NCBI RefSeq assembly: GCF_900290115.1
Contig: NZ_LT985749.1
Location: 580,614 to 642,447 of the forward strand
Source: Alistipes sp. Marseille-P5061
Lineage (GTDB): Bacteria; Bacteroidota; Bacteroidia; Bacteroidales; Rikenellaceae
Direction: 5' to 3'
Length of the DNA stretch: 61,834 bases
Below are positions 9,735-18,919 of this stretch, piece after piece (position 1 is the first letter of the stretch; each line of letters starts with the position of its first letter). The notes below the pieces were generated by a model. That model saw nothing but the letters and a program-made list of their open reading frames with translations, did no database searches and was not told the origin of the DNA. The translations under genes were made by a program, and so were the position numbers.

Positions 9735-10887
9735 ATTCTCCGGTCATCCGGCATTCATCAGGATGCAGGATAACCAGCTGACAGAAGATTGCGGCATACT
9801 CCTCAATATTATGTTTTACCTTATAGTCGTACCTCAGGATGAAATCGAACAGATTATAGCTTGATGCCAGGAACGCATTCCATATTTCGGCAAGATTCAC
9901 CTCCTTCAATAGTTGGACATGGTCCTGCAAATCATCATCCGTCAAAGGCTCGGCTGCGGTTCTTGCCGTTTTCTGGATTCCATTACGCTCGGCGACACGC
10001 TTCAGCAGCTTGATAATCTGATTGTTTCCCCGCAACATCTCCAGGGAGAGGCGGATCCGGCTGTATTGACGGGACTCCATCCAAACCGGATTCCGCTCTT
10101 CCAGCACCTTCGAGAGGTTCGTTTCACTCTTGATAAGCAGCTGATCTTGCAAATATTTCAGCTTCCGGATCTTTCTGTAGAGTTCATTCTGCTGGTCTAT
10201 CTGATTGATGTAAGAGATGATCTGCCGGTCAATCTCCATCAGCGCATGGTAGGCCTCAACAAAATCATGCTTCACATCGCTACAGGTCTTGGCCATGTGC
10301 GGGTCATTGGCCATGATGAAAAAAGCATGCTCATTATCCATCAGCTTTTCACACTCGCGTATCATGGCGCGAATGCTATGACTCTTCTCGTCCAGATTCT
10401 GCAGTTTCTTCTTTTTGATGACATAATTTGGCTCCTGCTTATAGGCATGATCCATATTACGCTTCAAATCCACCACATTTTTCAAGGTTCTGAAGCCGGT
10501 CTTCTTGAGAAGCTGCCGGACATTATCCTGATACCCCGCTTTACGGCTGGGATTGGTCTCCTGCAGAAAATAGCCGATATTCTCCTTCAACGTATTGATA
10601 CACTCCTGTACACTCAGCACGTTGATCTCCTCGTTGACATTCAGTACCTCTTCGAAAAAGTTCAGGTAGTCACTCTCAATCTCTACCATGTTGCCAGCTT
10701 CCACCAGCACACCATAGTCAATCAACTTCCGCAGCCTGGCTTCATTTCCTCCGACAAGATCAATAGCAAGTGCGACCGGGAACCTCATGAGTTTCCGTTT
10801 CTCAAACATCTCACTGAGCAACCCTTGCTCACGTGAGAGCGTTTTGGTCAACTCCTCTATGCTCCTAAAATGCGTCAGGACATCCAT
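9688..10887 (-). CDS. jetA: Wadjet kleisin-like subunit JetA (MukF-like)
   Basis: The first gene of the operon encodes 399 residues: an N-terminal winged-helix-like region, a helical middle rich in charged residues and a C-terminal winged-helix-like part, as in MukF/JetA kleisins. It would bridge the two JetC heads and bind JetB. No clear TAnnTTTG promoter was found in the 240 bases upstream. The Wadjet subtype cannot be assigned by eye. Confidence 0.75.
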   Translation of the reverse strand: MDVLTHFRSIEELTKTLSREQGLLSEMFEKRKLMRFPVALAIDLVGGNEARLRKLIDYGVLVEAGNMVEIESDYLNFFEEVLNVNEEINVLSVQECINTLKENIGYFLQETNPSRKAGYQDNVRQLLKKTGFRTLKNVVDLKRNMDHAYKQEPNYVIKKKKLQNLDEKSHSIRAMIRECEKLMDNEHAFFIMANDPHMAKTCSDVKHDFVEAYHALMEIDRQIISYINQIDQQNELYRKIRKLKYLQDQLLIKSETNLSKVLEERNPVWMESRQYSRIRLSLEMLRGNNQIIKLLKRVAERNGIQKTARTAAEPLTDDDLQDHVQLLKEVNLAEIWNAFLASSYNLFDFILRYDYKVKHNIEEYAAIFCQLVILHPDECRMTGEYAIYQNIEYPIIYAK

Positions 10888-11125
10888 ACATTTACAACTC
10901 TGAGATTGACTCTATTTACTTTCACTATTACGTATTTGACCGGCGAATAGATCTCTGAAAAACCCGATTTTTCAAAGACCATCCCAATGATCGTCTTATC
11001 GCCCAAGGAGAGGCCTCGATCACACAAAGCCACGTTCCATAATATTGCTCTAATGCAATTTACTATTTTTTATTCGAATAGCAATCTATATTGCGCAAAA
11101 TATATCATTTAGAGGTTCCCAATAG
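10888..11125. other. AT-rich non-coding spacer upstream of the Wadjet operon
   Basis: No gene is seen. The stretch separates the jetA start from the queD-type repeat at 11126 and should contain the Wadjet promoter, but none matching the consensus was recognised. Confidence 0.4.
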
Positions 11126-11250
11126 AATAAAAAAGTCGGGCCCCGATTTTCGGAACCCGACTACCCTATCCACAGAGTGTGACGGCTACTTCTTCTTGCG
11201 ATACCCGCACTTCGGACATACACCCTCCTCATCGAGTGCAACGCCGCACA
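11126..11250. repeat. Remnant of a QueD-like gene 3' end (attachment-site-like direct repeat, copy 1)
   Basis: These 125 bases align in the same orientation with 20456-20582, with about ten differences and one 2-base gap. Read on the minus strand they encode the last 20 residues of the QueD-like protein (CGVALDEEGVCPKCGYRKKK), its stop codon and the following terminator hairpin. Similarity stops abruptly at the next codon upstream. A 3' gene end repeated 9.3 kb away is typical of site-specific integration at a gene terminus. No integrase is visible in the window. Confidence 0.8.
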
Positions 11251-11430
11251 ATCATCAATGCATTTGTTCCATTGACAACGTACCGCTGGATGCTTCCTCC
11301 GAAACGCAGTTTTCTTCTGTTTCATGCAGATTAACTGGACCTTTTCTTCAGATATGTAAATATAGCGATTTCGGCTTTCAAATCAACCTGCCATGACAGA
11401 TTGATCTGATGTTATCTTTCTTTTTCACTT

Positions 11431-11576
11431 TCAATCGGGGAGCAATTCTCGCTCCAGATCGATTCGCCGCACCGGCCTCAGGTAGGATTTCTTATCCAGG
11501 GCCATTTTACCAATCAGCAGCAGAACTGACTCCTCGCTGGGCATGGCTCTCCGTATGCGTGTGACCCGTCGAAAAC
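11431..11576 (-). pseudogene. IS256/Mutator-family transposase, C-terminal fragment
   Basis: The minus strand reads S-F-R-R-V-T-R-I-R-R-A-M-P-S-E-E-S, resembling the R-K-V-T-K-T-K-G-x-F-P-S-D/E-x-S segment near the C-terminus of IS256-family transposases, and ends ERELLPD-stop. It is cut off at 11577 by the inserted 1.7-kb IS. The rest of the same transposase lies beyond that IS, at 13295-14187. About 50 codons between the parts are missing, so the gene was also internally deleted. Confidence 0.65.
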
Positions 11577-11583
11577 TACGATA
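11577..11583. repeat. 7-bp direct repeat (target duplication) left of IS copy 1
   Basis: TACGATA occurs immediately before the IS end beginning GGGACTGTCG and again immediately after the other end, at 13288-13294. Confidence 0.7.
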
Positions 11584-13287
11584 GGGACTGTCGTAAAAAG
11601 AATAAAACTTTATAACGAATTGATTGCCAATGTAATATAAAATTTGTATCTTAGCTAAAGATAAAAGAATACCTCCAATTGCCCTAGAAAAGCCAAATTT
11701 GGAGGTATCGCAAAAATTAATCTGCATGGCTAAGGTACAAAATTTCTCTGAAATATCACCCAATCTTCCTTTCACGGAGTTCGATTTTTATGAATTGTAT
11801 AGGCGGACGTTCGAGACTAGCGAGCTGGGAAAAATCAGGAAGAGGCTGCCGCTTGGTGAGATGGCAGAGAACTTTGGACTGATAAGCAAGAGCATGAGAG
11901 CGAAGAAAGGGCGAAAAACATACTTCACCCCGGAGGGCAAGGTTGCGCTGATGTTCCTGAAGATGTACACAGGTCTGAGCAGCCCGAGGTTGATGGAGCA
12001 TCTTAACGGCAACGTCCACTATCAGCTCTTCTGCGATGTGAGAATAGACCCGATGCATCCTCTGACGAACTACAAACTTCTGGACGACGTGTTTTCGGAG
12101 CTGGCCCGCGGGCTGAAGATCCAACAGCTGCAGGAGATACTGGCAAGAGCCTGGAAACCGTACATGAAGGACCTGGACACGATGTATACGGATGCGACCT
12201 GCTACGAGAGCGAGATGCGCTATCCTACGGATGCGAAGCTTCTGTGGGAAGGAATAGAGAAGTCATATGAGATAATGTGCACTCTGAGTGCCAAGCTGAA
12301 TGTGCACCGTCCGAGGACGAAGTACGTAGACGTAGAGAAGGCCAACCTGTCGTACAGGAAGCGGCGCAGGCATACGAAAGTCCAGACCAGGAAACTGACC
12401 AGACGCCTGCTCAACCTTTTGGGGAAGATACTGAAGCAGACCCGCACACTGGAGAGGGAGAATGCAGGCGCGGAGAAATTGCTGACAGCCAGACAGAAGA
12501 GCGATATTGAAATCATCACAAGAGTGTACCGCCAGCAGAAGGCCCACTTCGAGAACAACAATCCTCGCGAGAGTGTCAAGGACAGGATAGTGAGCATCAG
12601 CAAGCCGTATGTGATGCCGATCGTGAGAGGCAAGGAAGTGAAGAGCGTAGAGTTTGGTGCGAAGTGCAACAACATCCAGGTTGACGGACTCTCATTCATC
12701 GAGAAGCTGTCATTCAATGCCTTCAACGAGGGAACCAGGCTTACGCACTGCCTGAAGATGCACCGAAAGCTCTTCGGTGTGGAGGCGAAGAAGGTCGGAG
12801 GAGATGCAGGCTATGCCGGCAGCGCCAACAGGGGGTACTGCAAGGATAGAGGAATACAGACGTCATTCGTCAAGCGTGGCCGTCCGTCCTTGGAAAAGAA
12901 AGAGAACGACATCATCCGCAACGAGCTGGCGAGGGTGAGGGCAACGAGGATGGAAGGCTCGTTCGGAACGCAGAAGGAACACTATGGCCTGAAACGCATC
13001 AAGGCAAGGACGAAGTTGACCGAAATCCTGTACATCTTCTTTGGCATCCACACGGCGAATGCAGTACAGCTCGTCCGGCGGGAAGTCAACGAAATTGCTC
13101 AGGCTGCCTGATGTTCGAGGTGAGTGAGAAACGGCCCTTTCACTGGAGTATTGGCTCCAGTTGGGTCCAAAAATGAAAAAAGGGGCTCCGAAACGGAGCC
13201 GAAAATATAAAAAGATGAGTTCGATCGGAAAAATTACCGGGACAGTCTGCCGATTGACTCATAATGACGGAATTAAACGACTGTCCC
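11584..13287 (+). mobile_element. IS element, copy 1 (complete, IS1182/IS5-like)
   Basis: A 1,704-base element with imperfect terminal inverted repeats (left GGGACTGTCGT, right GGGACAGTCGT when read inward). It is flanked by the 7-base duplication TACGATA and carries one transposase gene. The tail after the gene contains a GGCTCCG/CGGAGCC hairpin. Two nearly identical copies occur at 56331-58010 and 60985-61834. It has landed inside a degenerate IS256-family transposase gene. Confidence 0.85.
11726..13111 (+). CDS. Transposase of IS copy 1
   Basis: A 461-residue DDE-type transposase with an N-terminal DUF772-like region (FTPEGKVALMFLKMYTGLS) and a C-terminal catalytic core containing GGDAGYAGSANRGYCKDRG and the RATRMEGSFGTQKEHYGL segment, whose Glu is the likely third acidic residue. 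The ATG at 11726 (MAKVQNF) is preferred to an in-frame TTG at 11699. It is intact. It differs from the 56-kb copy at a handful of residues only. The family name is uncertain. Confidence 0.85.
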   Translation: MAKVQNFSEISPNLPFTEFDFYELYRRTFETSELGKIRKRLPLGEMAENFGLISKSMRAKKGRKTYFTPEGKVALMFLKMYTGLSSPRLMEHLNGNVHYQLFCDVRIDPMHPLTNYKLLDDVFSELARGLKIQQLQEILARAWKPYMKDLDTMYTDATCYESEMRYPTDAKLLWEGIEKSYEIMCTLSAKLNVHRPRTKYVDVEKANLSYRKRRRHTKVQTRKLTRRLLNLLGKILKQTRTLERENAGAEKLLTARQKSDIEIITRVYRQQKAHFENNNPRESVKDRIVSISKPYVMPIVRGKEVKSVEFGAKCNNIQVDGLSFIEKLSFNAFNEGTRLTHCLKMHRKLFGVEAKKVGGDAGYAGSANRGYCKDRGIQTSFVKRGRPSLEKKENDIIRNELARVRATRMEGSFGTQKEHYGLKRIKARTKLTEILYIFFGIHTANAVQLVRREVNEIAQAA

Positions 13288-13294
13288 TACGATA
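13288..13294. repeat. 7-bp direct repeat (target duplication) right of IS copy 1
   Basis: TACGATA, identical to the heptamer at 11577-11583 on the other side of the IS. Confidence 0.7.
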
Positions 13295-14187
13295 ATCTTG
13301 CCCCAAATTTCTCACAGAGTGCCTGCCATTGTTTCCAGGCTCTCTCTACCGTATAGCTGCGGTCTCCCGTACGAAAGGCTTGCCGCAGCTCCTCGCCCAG
13401 CTCTTCCTTGTCGCCGTTGTGCTCGCTGCCCAGTAGATTGCGTTTCAGGTGTGTCGTACAGCGTTGCAGTGGGTTCCGGGGAGGACCGCACTGATGACAT
13501 TCTCCAGACCCTTCAGCCCGTCGGCACACACCAAACAAATCTTCTGCACACCTTGTTCCTGTAGCTCTGCGAGCATCTCGCTCCAGCCCAGGGCTCTCTC
13601 CGTAGACTTGTTGAAAATTCCAAGCACTTCACGCCGCTTGTCTTCACGCACGGCGAGCACCACGTAAAAAGCTTCGGTCTCCACGCCCTGCTTGCGGTGG
13701 ATCTTCATGTGTATGCAATCGATGAAGACAATCGGGTAATAAGACTCCAGAGAGCGCGTGAGCCATTGCGAAACATCTTCACGAAGGGACTTCAGCAGGC
13801 GCGAAATGCTCGCCTTGCTGTAGCGCTCGCCATAGATATCCTGGATACCTCGCCAACTTGTTTCTATGTAAGATCTTTCGTATAAAGCGTTCCGGCAAGG
13901 CGCTTACATTCATCCTCCCGATGACGCAAGATCGCCAGGATCCGTGGATGAAAATTCCCATAGCGATTACGGGGTATCCGGAACGTCAGCGTACGGTCAT
14001 GACCGTAACTATGACCCGGTCGGAAGCCGTTGCATTTGTTCCCTGACGCGGTGTTTTCCCGGAAATATTCCCGGCGTTCCGAGACCATCATACTCTCCAG
14101 CAAAATCTCCAACAGATTCTAAAGGCCGTTTTCTCGCTCCGAATGTTTGCATATTAATTCGGATAGTTGTTCCTTTGTCACCACCAT
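13295..14187 (-). pseudogene. IS256/Mutator-family transposase, N-terminal and core fragments
   Basis: From an ATG at 14187 (MVVTKEQLSEL) the minus strand carries successive pieces of an IS256-type transposase broken by a stop soon after the start and by at least two frameshifts. The catalytic part (YYPIVFIDCIHMKI, then VLGIFNKSTERALGW, then CADGLKGLENVI) is recognisable. The family motif Q-R-C-x-x-H-L-x-R-N continues in a shifted frame near 13440. The C-terminus lies at 11431-11576, across the inserted IS. Non-functional. Confidence 0.7.
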
Positions 14188-14456
14188 AAGTCTACTCCTT
14201 TTTTAGTTTTTTGTTAGTTTGCCTCTCAAATCTAAAAAATCCGTAGACTTTTCTATTTATTCCACAGACACACTCTTTGGAACAGTATCATGCGCTTTTT
14301 TACAATACCACGAGTAGTACGACACGCATAAAATTAGTTCATTACAACACCTTTCTCGTTAATATATATCCATTCCGCATATTATAAAATTGTACATACC
14401 AGATCATCGTTTAATATCATAAAGACTGCGTATCTAATTATATAGTTAATATTTCT

Positions 14457-15058
14457 TTACTCTTCATTTTCCTCTCCATCAGAAATAATCAATCGGTCAA
14501 TATCTGCCATAATAGTAGAATAAATATCTTTCACATTGGCATTGGTTTTCATGGTTTTTAGAATATCCTGGGACATCTCCTTGCAATGCACCATTACACC
14601 TAAGTAAAAATCTTTGTTGTCAACAATAATCTGTGCACATTCGGAATCATTCACAACAGGCTTAATAAAATTTGACATAAGTCCTCTTGCCGTATGATTA
14701 TCCATACTATTACCCAGACATGGTAACAACGTACCAAACACCTTAAATACATTAACTTGACACCGTTGTTTGGCAAAGTAATCTAACTTATTATTTAAAT
14801 ATTCAATCAATGACGACTTGCTAGATACAGATAATAATTTATTCAATAAGTCTGGATATTCAACACCATTGGCAGTTATAACTCGATCTAAAAGGCTTTC
14901 CAGCTCTCCATATAAGTTATCCGTTAATTCGGGCAAAAAACTAGTTCCTAAAAATGATTGAACAAACCGGCTCCAATAAGTATTAGGACTGTTATTAGGA
15001 CTATATAAAAAACCTTTGGGCTGCTTCTTTAATACCTTTACCCCTAAATTTAGCTGAA
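14457..15058 (-). pseudogene. C-terminal part of the KAP NTPase gene, cut off by IS30
   Basis: The minus frame is open from the IS30 border to a stop at 14457 and has no credible start of its own; the first Met falls 40 codons in. The product (about 200 residues) is AT-rich and helical like the KAP protein ending just across the IS30. Both borders lie within a few bases of IS30 ends, on the same strand. The simplest reading is one long gene split by the insertion. A separate 5'-truncated gene is the alternative. Confidence 0.6.
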
Positions 15059-15059
15059 T

Positions 15060-16040
15060 TCAACTTGCAAATGCAACAGAATTCTGATTAATAATTTGTT
15101 TAAATTTTTCGTTTGGCGTGAGGTATCCAAGTCTTTTACGAGGTCGATTATTGAGTTTATTTTCAATCCACTTAATCTGTTTGTTGGTTACTTCACTAAA
15201 GTCCTTACCCTTTGGGATATACTGCCTGATAAGCCCGTTGGTGTTTTCATTGGCACCACGTTCCCATGAGTGGTATGGTTTGCAAAAATAGAATTTTATT
15301 TCCAATTTTTGCGCAATTTCCTCGTGCTTTGCAAACTCCTTTCCATTGTCAGCCGTAATTGTGTGTATTAAGTTTTTCACTTTCCGCAGTGCCCATACTG
15401 CAATCTTAGCTACCGGGATGGCTTCTTTTCCCGACAACTTGCGTATCCAGACCCTGCTTGTTGCTCTGTCGTTAATGGTAAGAATGGCACCTTTGTGGTT
15501 CTTACCAATAATTGTATCTATCTCTAAATCACCAAATCTCTCCTTCAGTTCCACTATCTCGGGACGCTCATCAATATCCACCCTGCCTGGGATAAATCCT
15601 CGCCCTGCATTTTTAGAACCACGTTTGGCATACCTGCGACCTTGTCTGCGAAGATATTTGTGCAGTTTGCCACCCCGCCGCTTATCCTCCCAAATCCAGC
15701 GATATATCGTTTCGTGAGATACCATCGCAATTCCCTCCAAGCGGCTCCTGCCGACAATCTGCTCCGGGCTGAATCCTTTCTTCAACAGCTTTATTATCCG
15801 TTTTCTCATTGCCGGTGTAAGCACTTCCTTGCGATGTTTTTGCTGCTTGCGCCTGTCTGCTTTTCGCTGGGCAAGCTCCATGCTATAGCTACCACTTCGG
15901 GCGTCGCAATTGCGCTTTATCTCCCTGTAAACAGTGCTTTTATCTACTCCGATAGCTTCCGCTATTGCTTTTTTGCTCATCGGTATTTGCAACATCATAG
16001 AAATTGCATACCTTTGTTCCTCGGTTATATGTTTGCTCAT
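15060..16040 (-). CDS. IS30-family transposase
   Basis: The ATG at 16040 (MSKHITEEQRYAI) gives 326 residues, normal for IS30; an upstream in-frame Met at 16175 is less likely. The N-terminal helix-turn-helix (KKAIAEAIGVDKSTVYREIKR) and a DDE core are intact: Asp in GDLEIDTIIG, Asp in TADNGKEF and Glu in WERGANENTNG. The stop overlaps the left inverted repeat. Confidence 0.93.
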   Translation of the reverse strand: MSKHITEEQRYAISMMLQIPMSKKAIAEAIGVDKSTVYREIKRNCDARSGSYSMELAQRKADRRKQQKHRKEVLTPAMRKRIIKLLKKGFSPEQIVGRSRLEGIAMVSHETIYRWIWEDKRRGGKLHKYLRRQGRRYAKRGSKNAGRGFIPGRVDIDERPEIVELKERFGDLEIDTIIGKNHKGAILTINDRATSRVWIRKLSGKEAIPVAKIAVWALRKVKNLIHTITADNGKEFAKHEEIAQKLEIKFYFCKPYHSWERGANENTNGLIRQYIPKGKDFSEVTNKQIKWIENKLNNRPRKRLGYLTPNEKFKQIINQNSVAFAS

Positions 16041-16075
16041 CTGCAACTTTTTTTTCTTTGGACGGACAATTAAAG

Positions 16076-16083
16076 CAAAGATA
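16076..16083 (-). promoter_or_regulatory. -7 promoter element of the IS30 transposase
   Basis: Read on the minus strand this is TATCTTTG, a perfect TAnnTTTG element 35 bases upstream of the transposase ATG. Confidence 0.6.
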
Positions 16084-16202
16084 GCAAACTTTATCCATTC
16101 AGAGTGAGAGAAAGGGGGACATTGTCTCTCTTTCCTCTCTGAAAAATAAATGTTTTTATTGCTTATTATCCGCACCCAAAAAGTTGCATTTATAAGTTGA
16201 AC

Positions 16203-18914
16203 TCAAGTTATTATACCATTTGTAAATAGACCCGGATATTTTTTATAAGTATCGAACAAATCTTGCGAACAATATGAAGTATACGATGTTTCGTCAGAGT
16301 CACTCCATTCTGGTGCCCACCTATTAAATTGCGAAAATATTTCGGGATAATCTAAACCAAAATTCTGTTTAATTGCCTTGATATTTTGAGCAGCATATTT
16401 AACATCCAGTGTTTTTCCTAATTTATTTTTTATGATGTACACATTCAGTAATCTACATGCAGAATGCTGGCTACCAGCCTGTTTAAGCAGATAGTCATAA
16501 TCCATATATTTCTCAAAACAACTAGCTATTCGAGGTATTATTGTTTCATTTATATTGGCAATATCATGGCCATCAGCCAAAGACATGGCAAATAAGTCCT
16601 CAACACCTAGTTTCTCTGTACTTGCATCTATTTTCTGAATAGTCTGAGAAATAAAACTACTTGTAAAGCGGGTTGTAATTCTACCATCACCATTATCAAG
16701 CAGTCTATTTACATAAGATACAATTCTAGGCTCTTCAATATTAGTTTCAGCTTTTATATAATTAGAGACATTGTTTTTTAAACTTGAGAAATCGTATGCA
16801 ACATCTTGATATACCAATTCTACAAATTCCTCTATACCCTCTGATTCTTTCTCTATTTCTGAGAATACATACTCGTTGAGATTCGCATTATCAGCCCCCA
16901 CTTTATATATACTATACTCCTTTCCAGCAGCAACCACAAACTCAACAAAATGTTTAGGTTCGAGCTTAATAGACTTTATAACTTCCTCAAACTTAACACC
17001 CTTTTCTGAATCAGTCAAACATGTCTTCAGTTTGTTTAAGACAATGAAATAGGCAGAACCAGTTTCAATCTTACACTCTTGAATGGTTTTAATATATGAT
17101 TTACACATATTTCTCACACGCAAGCTAGACGCATGATATATGATTGTTCCAAGAGCATCATCGAATCGCATACTATCGCATGTGGCTTCAGATCTCAGAT
17201 TTGCCAACATGTCCCATTTCTTCTGAATTTCCTCTTTATCGTCTTCAGACAAGCCACTAATATCCAATGTCGACAAACTTTTTACGGCTTTATCTAGTGA
17301 CTCTGCCGTCACTTCTTTTGCAAGAATATCTACCAAAACAGATATAAAATGAGGTTTGTCAACAAAGCGGGCCAACGAATCACCCGATTTGATAGCAGTG
17401 GATAGCAATCTTCTTAAAGGCAGCTCTCCGGCCAATGATTTATCGTGCAGCCCATAAGCAAACTGACATAGTTGAGTTCTAACAGAATCTTGGTCTGGAT
17501 AAAAAGAAGATACATCTTTAAACAAAGCATCACTTAGCAAATTCTCTTCTAAAGTATTTTTCCCATATAGGAGCTCATCTTTTTTAAGGACAAATAGAGC
17601 TATATTTTGTAATCTGTATTCAGTGGCAGGCCACTGTAAACGCATAGCTACAAGCTCATTGATAAATGATATCACAGTCCGAGGATTAGGATTAACATGA
17701 AACAGCATAAATACCTGACATATGTGTTTTTGGTCATGTTCTTCTGGGCCAAAGGCATCCTCAAAGTATTTGTTGAATAACTTATTATAGTCAGTTATTA
17801 CAGGTTGCGGAACAGTATATACTACGGGGAATGTCTTATTGATGAAACGTTTGAACTTTGATTTATCTTTAATTTCACCATTATTTCCTCTTTCATAAAT
17901 TGCGTCACATAAGTGCATATAATCATATGGAATAATGGTCCATATATTTTCAAAATCACTACCGGCAAAAAATGTATATATGGCTGACCAAAGTTGCATC
18001 ACCTTTTCAGATGGCAGTCTATCCATATTATCAAAAACAATAATAACTTTCTTTATCTCATTTCTCTTTGCGTTACCGAGATGAGACGAAATGGCATGCA
18101 TCCAATTCTTAAACTCCATTACAGAGGGCTCTTCGCTGGATGTAAATTGCTCATTAATTACATCATCACTCTTTCGCGTTAATAATGTAAAAACATTTTT
18201 CCAATTTTTATCTTTACATCTATAATAGCCCGCCACACAAAGCCCCACAATAATGGGAGAGTATTCTAGTAGCATCCACCCCCATGATAACGAGATACAG
18301 TTATTATCAATCAATTGATTAATAATTATATTCAGTACAGTAAATAAGCCTATTAGAACAATCCCCCAAATAGCCGAACCTGTAAGCCTCGCTTGAGGTT
18401 TGGTAATTATAGTCGTTTTATTTGATAGTAATAATGAAAGTTGATCTTTCCACTCTGCTTTATTTTCCTTTCCATTTCTCATCCTTATTTCAACCCTCCC
18501 TTCCAGAACCTTATCCTCTATAAGGGCATTAGTAAGTGTTTCCAGAATGGATCGACGCTGTAGATCTTCTTGATGTCCCCACGCATCATATGTAAAAGTA
18601 TAATATCCTTCTCCTTCAAGGTCTTTCTTTATCTTCTCTACCACATTAGATTTTCCAGACCCCCACTTTCCTTCCAAGCCAATAATCCTAGGCATCTGCC
18701 CTTGACCACGAGAAGATGCAGAATCATTAGAGCGAATGTACCCACAAATATTATTTGCAAGATTGGTTTGAGATTGACCTTCAAAAACGTCATCTCCAGT
18801 TGGTTTATCAGGAATAAACCGTGGGAACTGTTCATTATTTGCCATTATATTTTTGTTTTTAAGTATTCCCAACAATGCAACTATAAATTTATGAATTATA
18901 TTAAACATAGTCAA
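16203..18914 (-). CDS. KAP-family P-loop NTPase, probably C-terminally truncated by IS30
   Basis: The frame encodes 903 residues; an ATG at 18845 (MANNEQF) is a likelier start. Walker A (EGKWGSGKSN) is at residues ~81-90. Two predicted membrane helices (AIWGIVLIGLFTVLNIII and the WMLLEYSPIIVGLCVAG region) are inserted before Walker B (VIIVFDNMDRLP), the layout typical of KAP ATPases such as phage-exclusion PifA-type proteins. It is about 35% GC, clearly foreign. The stop lies at the IS30 border and similar sequence resumes beyond it (14457-15058). It starts 5 bases after hipA, probably in one operon. Confidence 0.78.
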   Translation of the reverse strand: MTMFNIIHKFIVALLGILKNKNIMANNEQFPRFIPDKPTGDDVFEGQSQTNLANNICGYIRSNDSASSRGQGQMPRIIGLEGKWGSGKSNVVEKIKKDLEGEGYYTFTYDAWGHQEDLQRRSILETLTNALIEDKVLEGRVEIRMRNGKENKAEWKDQLSLLLSNKTTIITKPQARLTGSAIWGIVLIGLFTVLNIIINQLIDNNCISLSWGWMLLEYSPIIVGLCVAGYYRCKDKNWKNVFTLLTRKSDDVINEQFTSSEEPSVMEFKNWMHAISSHLGNAKRNEIKKVIIVFDNMDRLPSEKVMQLWSAIYTFFAGSDFENIWTIIPYDYMHLCDAIYERGNNGEIKDKSKFKRFINKTFPVVYTVPQPVITDYNKLFNKYFEDAFGPEEHDQKHICQVFMLFHVNPNPRTVISFINELVAMRLQWPATEYRLQNIALFVLKKDELLYGKNTLEENLLSDALFKDVSSFYPDQDSVRTQLCQFAYGLHDKSLAGELPLRRLLSTAIKSGDSLARFVDKPHFISVLVDILAKEVTAESLDKAVKSLSTLDISGLSEDDKEEIQKKWDMLANLRSEATCDSMRFDDALGTIIYHASSLRVRNMCKSYIKTIQECKIETGSAYFIVLNKLKTCLTDSEKGVKFEEVIKSIKLEPKHFVEFVVAAGKEYSIYKVGADNANLNEYVFSEIEKESEGIEEFVELVYQDVAYDFSSLKNNVSNYIKAETNIEEPRIVSYVNRLLDNGDGRITTRFTSSFISQTIQKIDASTEKLGVEDLFAMSLADGHDIANINETIIPRIASCFEKYMDYDYLLKQAGSQHSACRLLNVYIIKNKLGKTLDVKYAAQNIKAIKQNFGLDYPEIFSQFNRWAPEWSDSDETSYTSYCSQDLFDTYKKYPGLFTNGIIT

Positions 18915-18919
18915 GACAA

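Larger units (their letters stand above)
15059..16201 (-). mobile_element. IS30-family insertion sequence
   Basis: A roughly 1.14-kb element with matching ends: TTCAACTTGCAAATGC on the left and the inverted TTCAACTTATAAATGC on the right. One intact transposase gene fills it. No clear short target duplication is seen, so exact ends may be off by a few bases. It sits between the two halves of the KAP gene. Confidence 0.8.

Noticed and set aside
11091..11396. A small plus-strand gene.
   Set aside because: It is the antisense of the duplicated QueD-like 3' end. The same shadow frame exists opposite the intact gene at 20507-20692.
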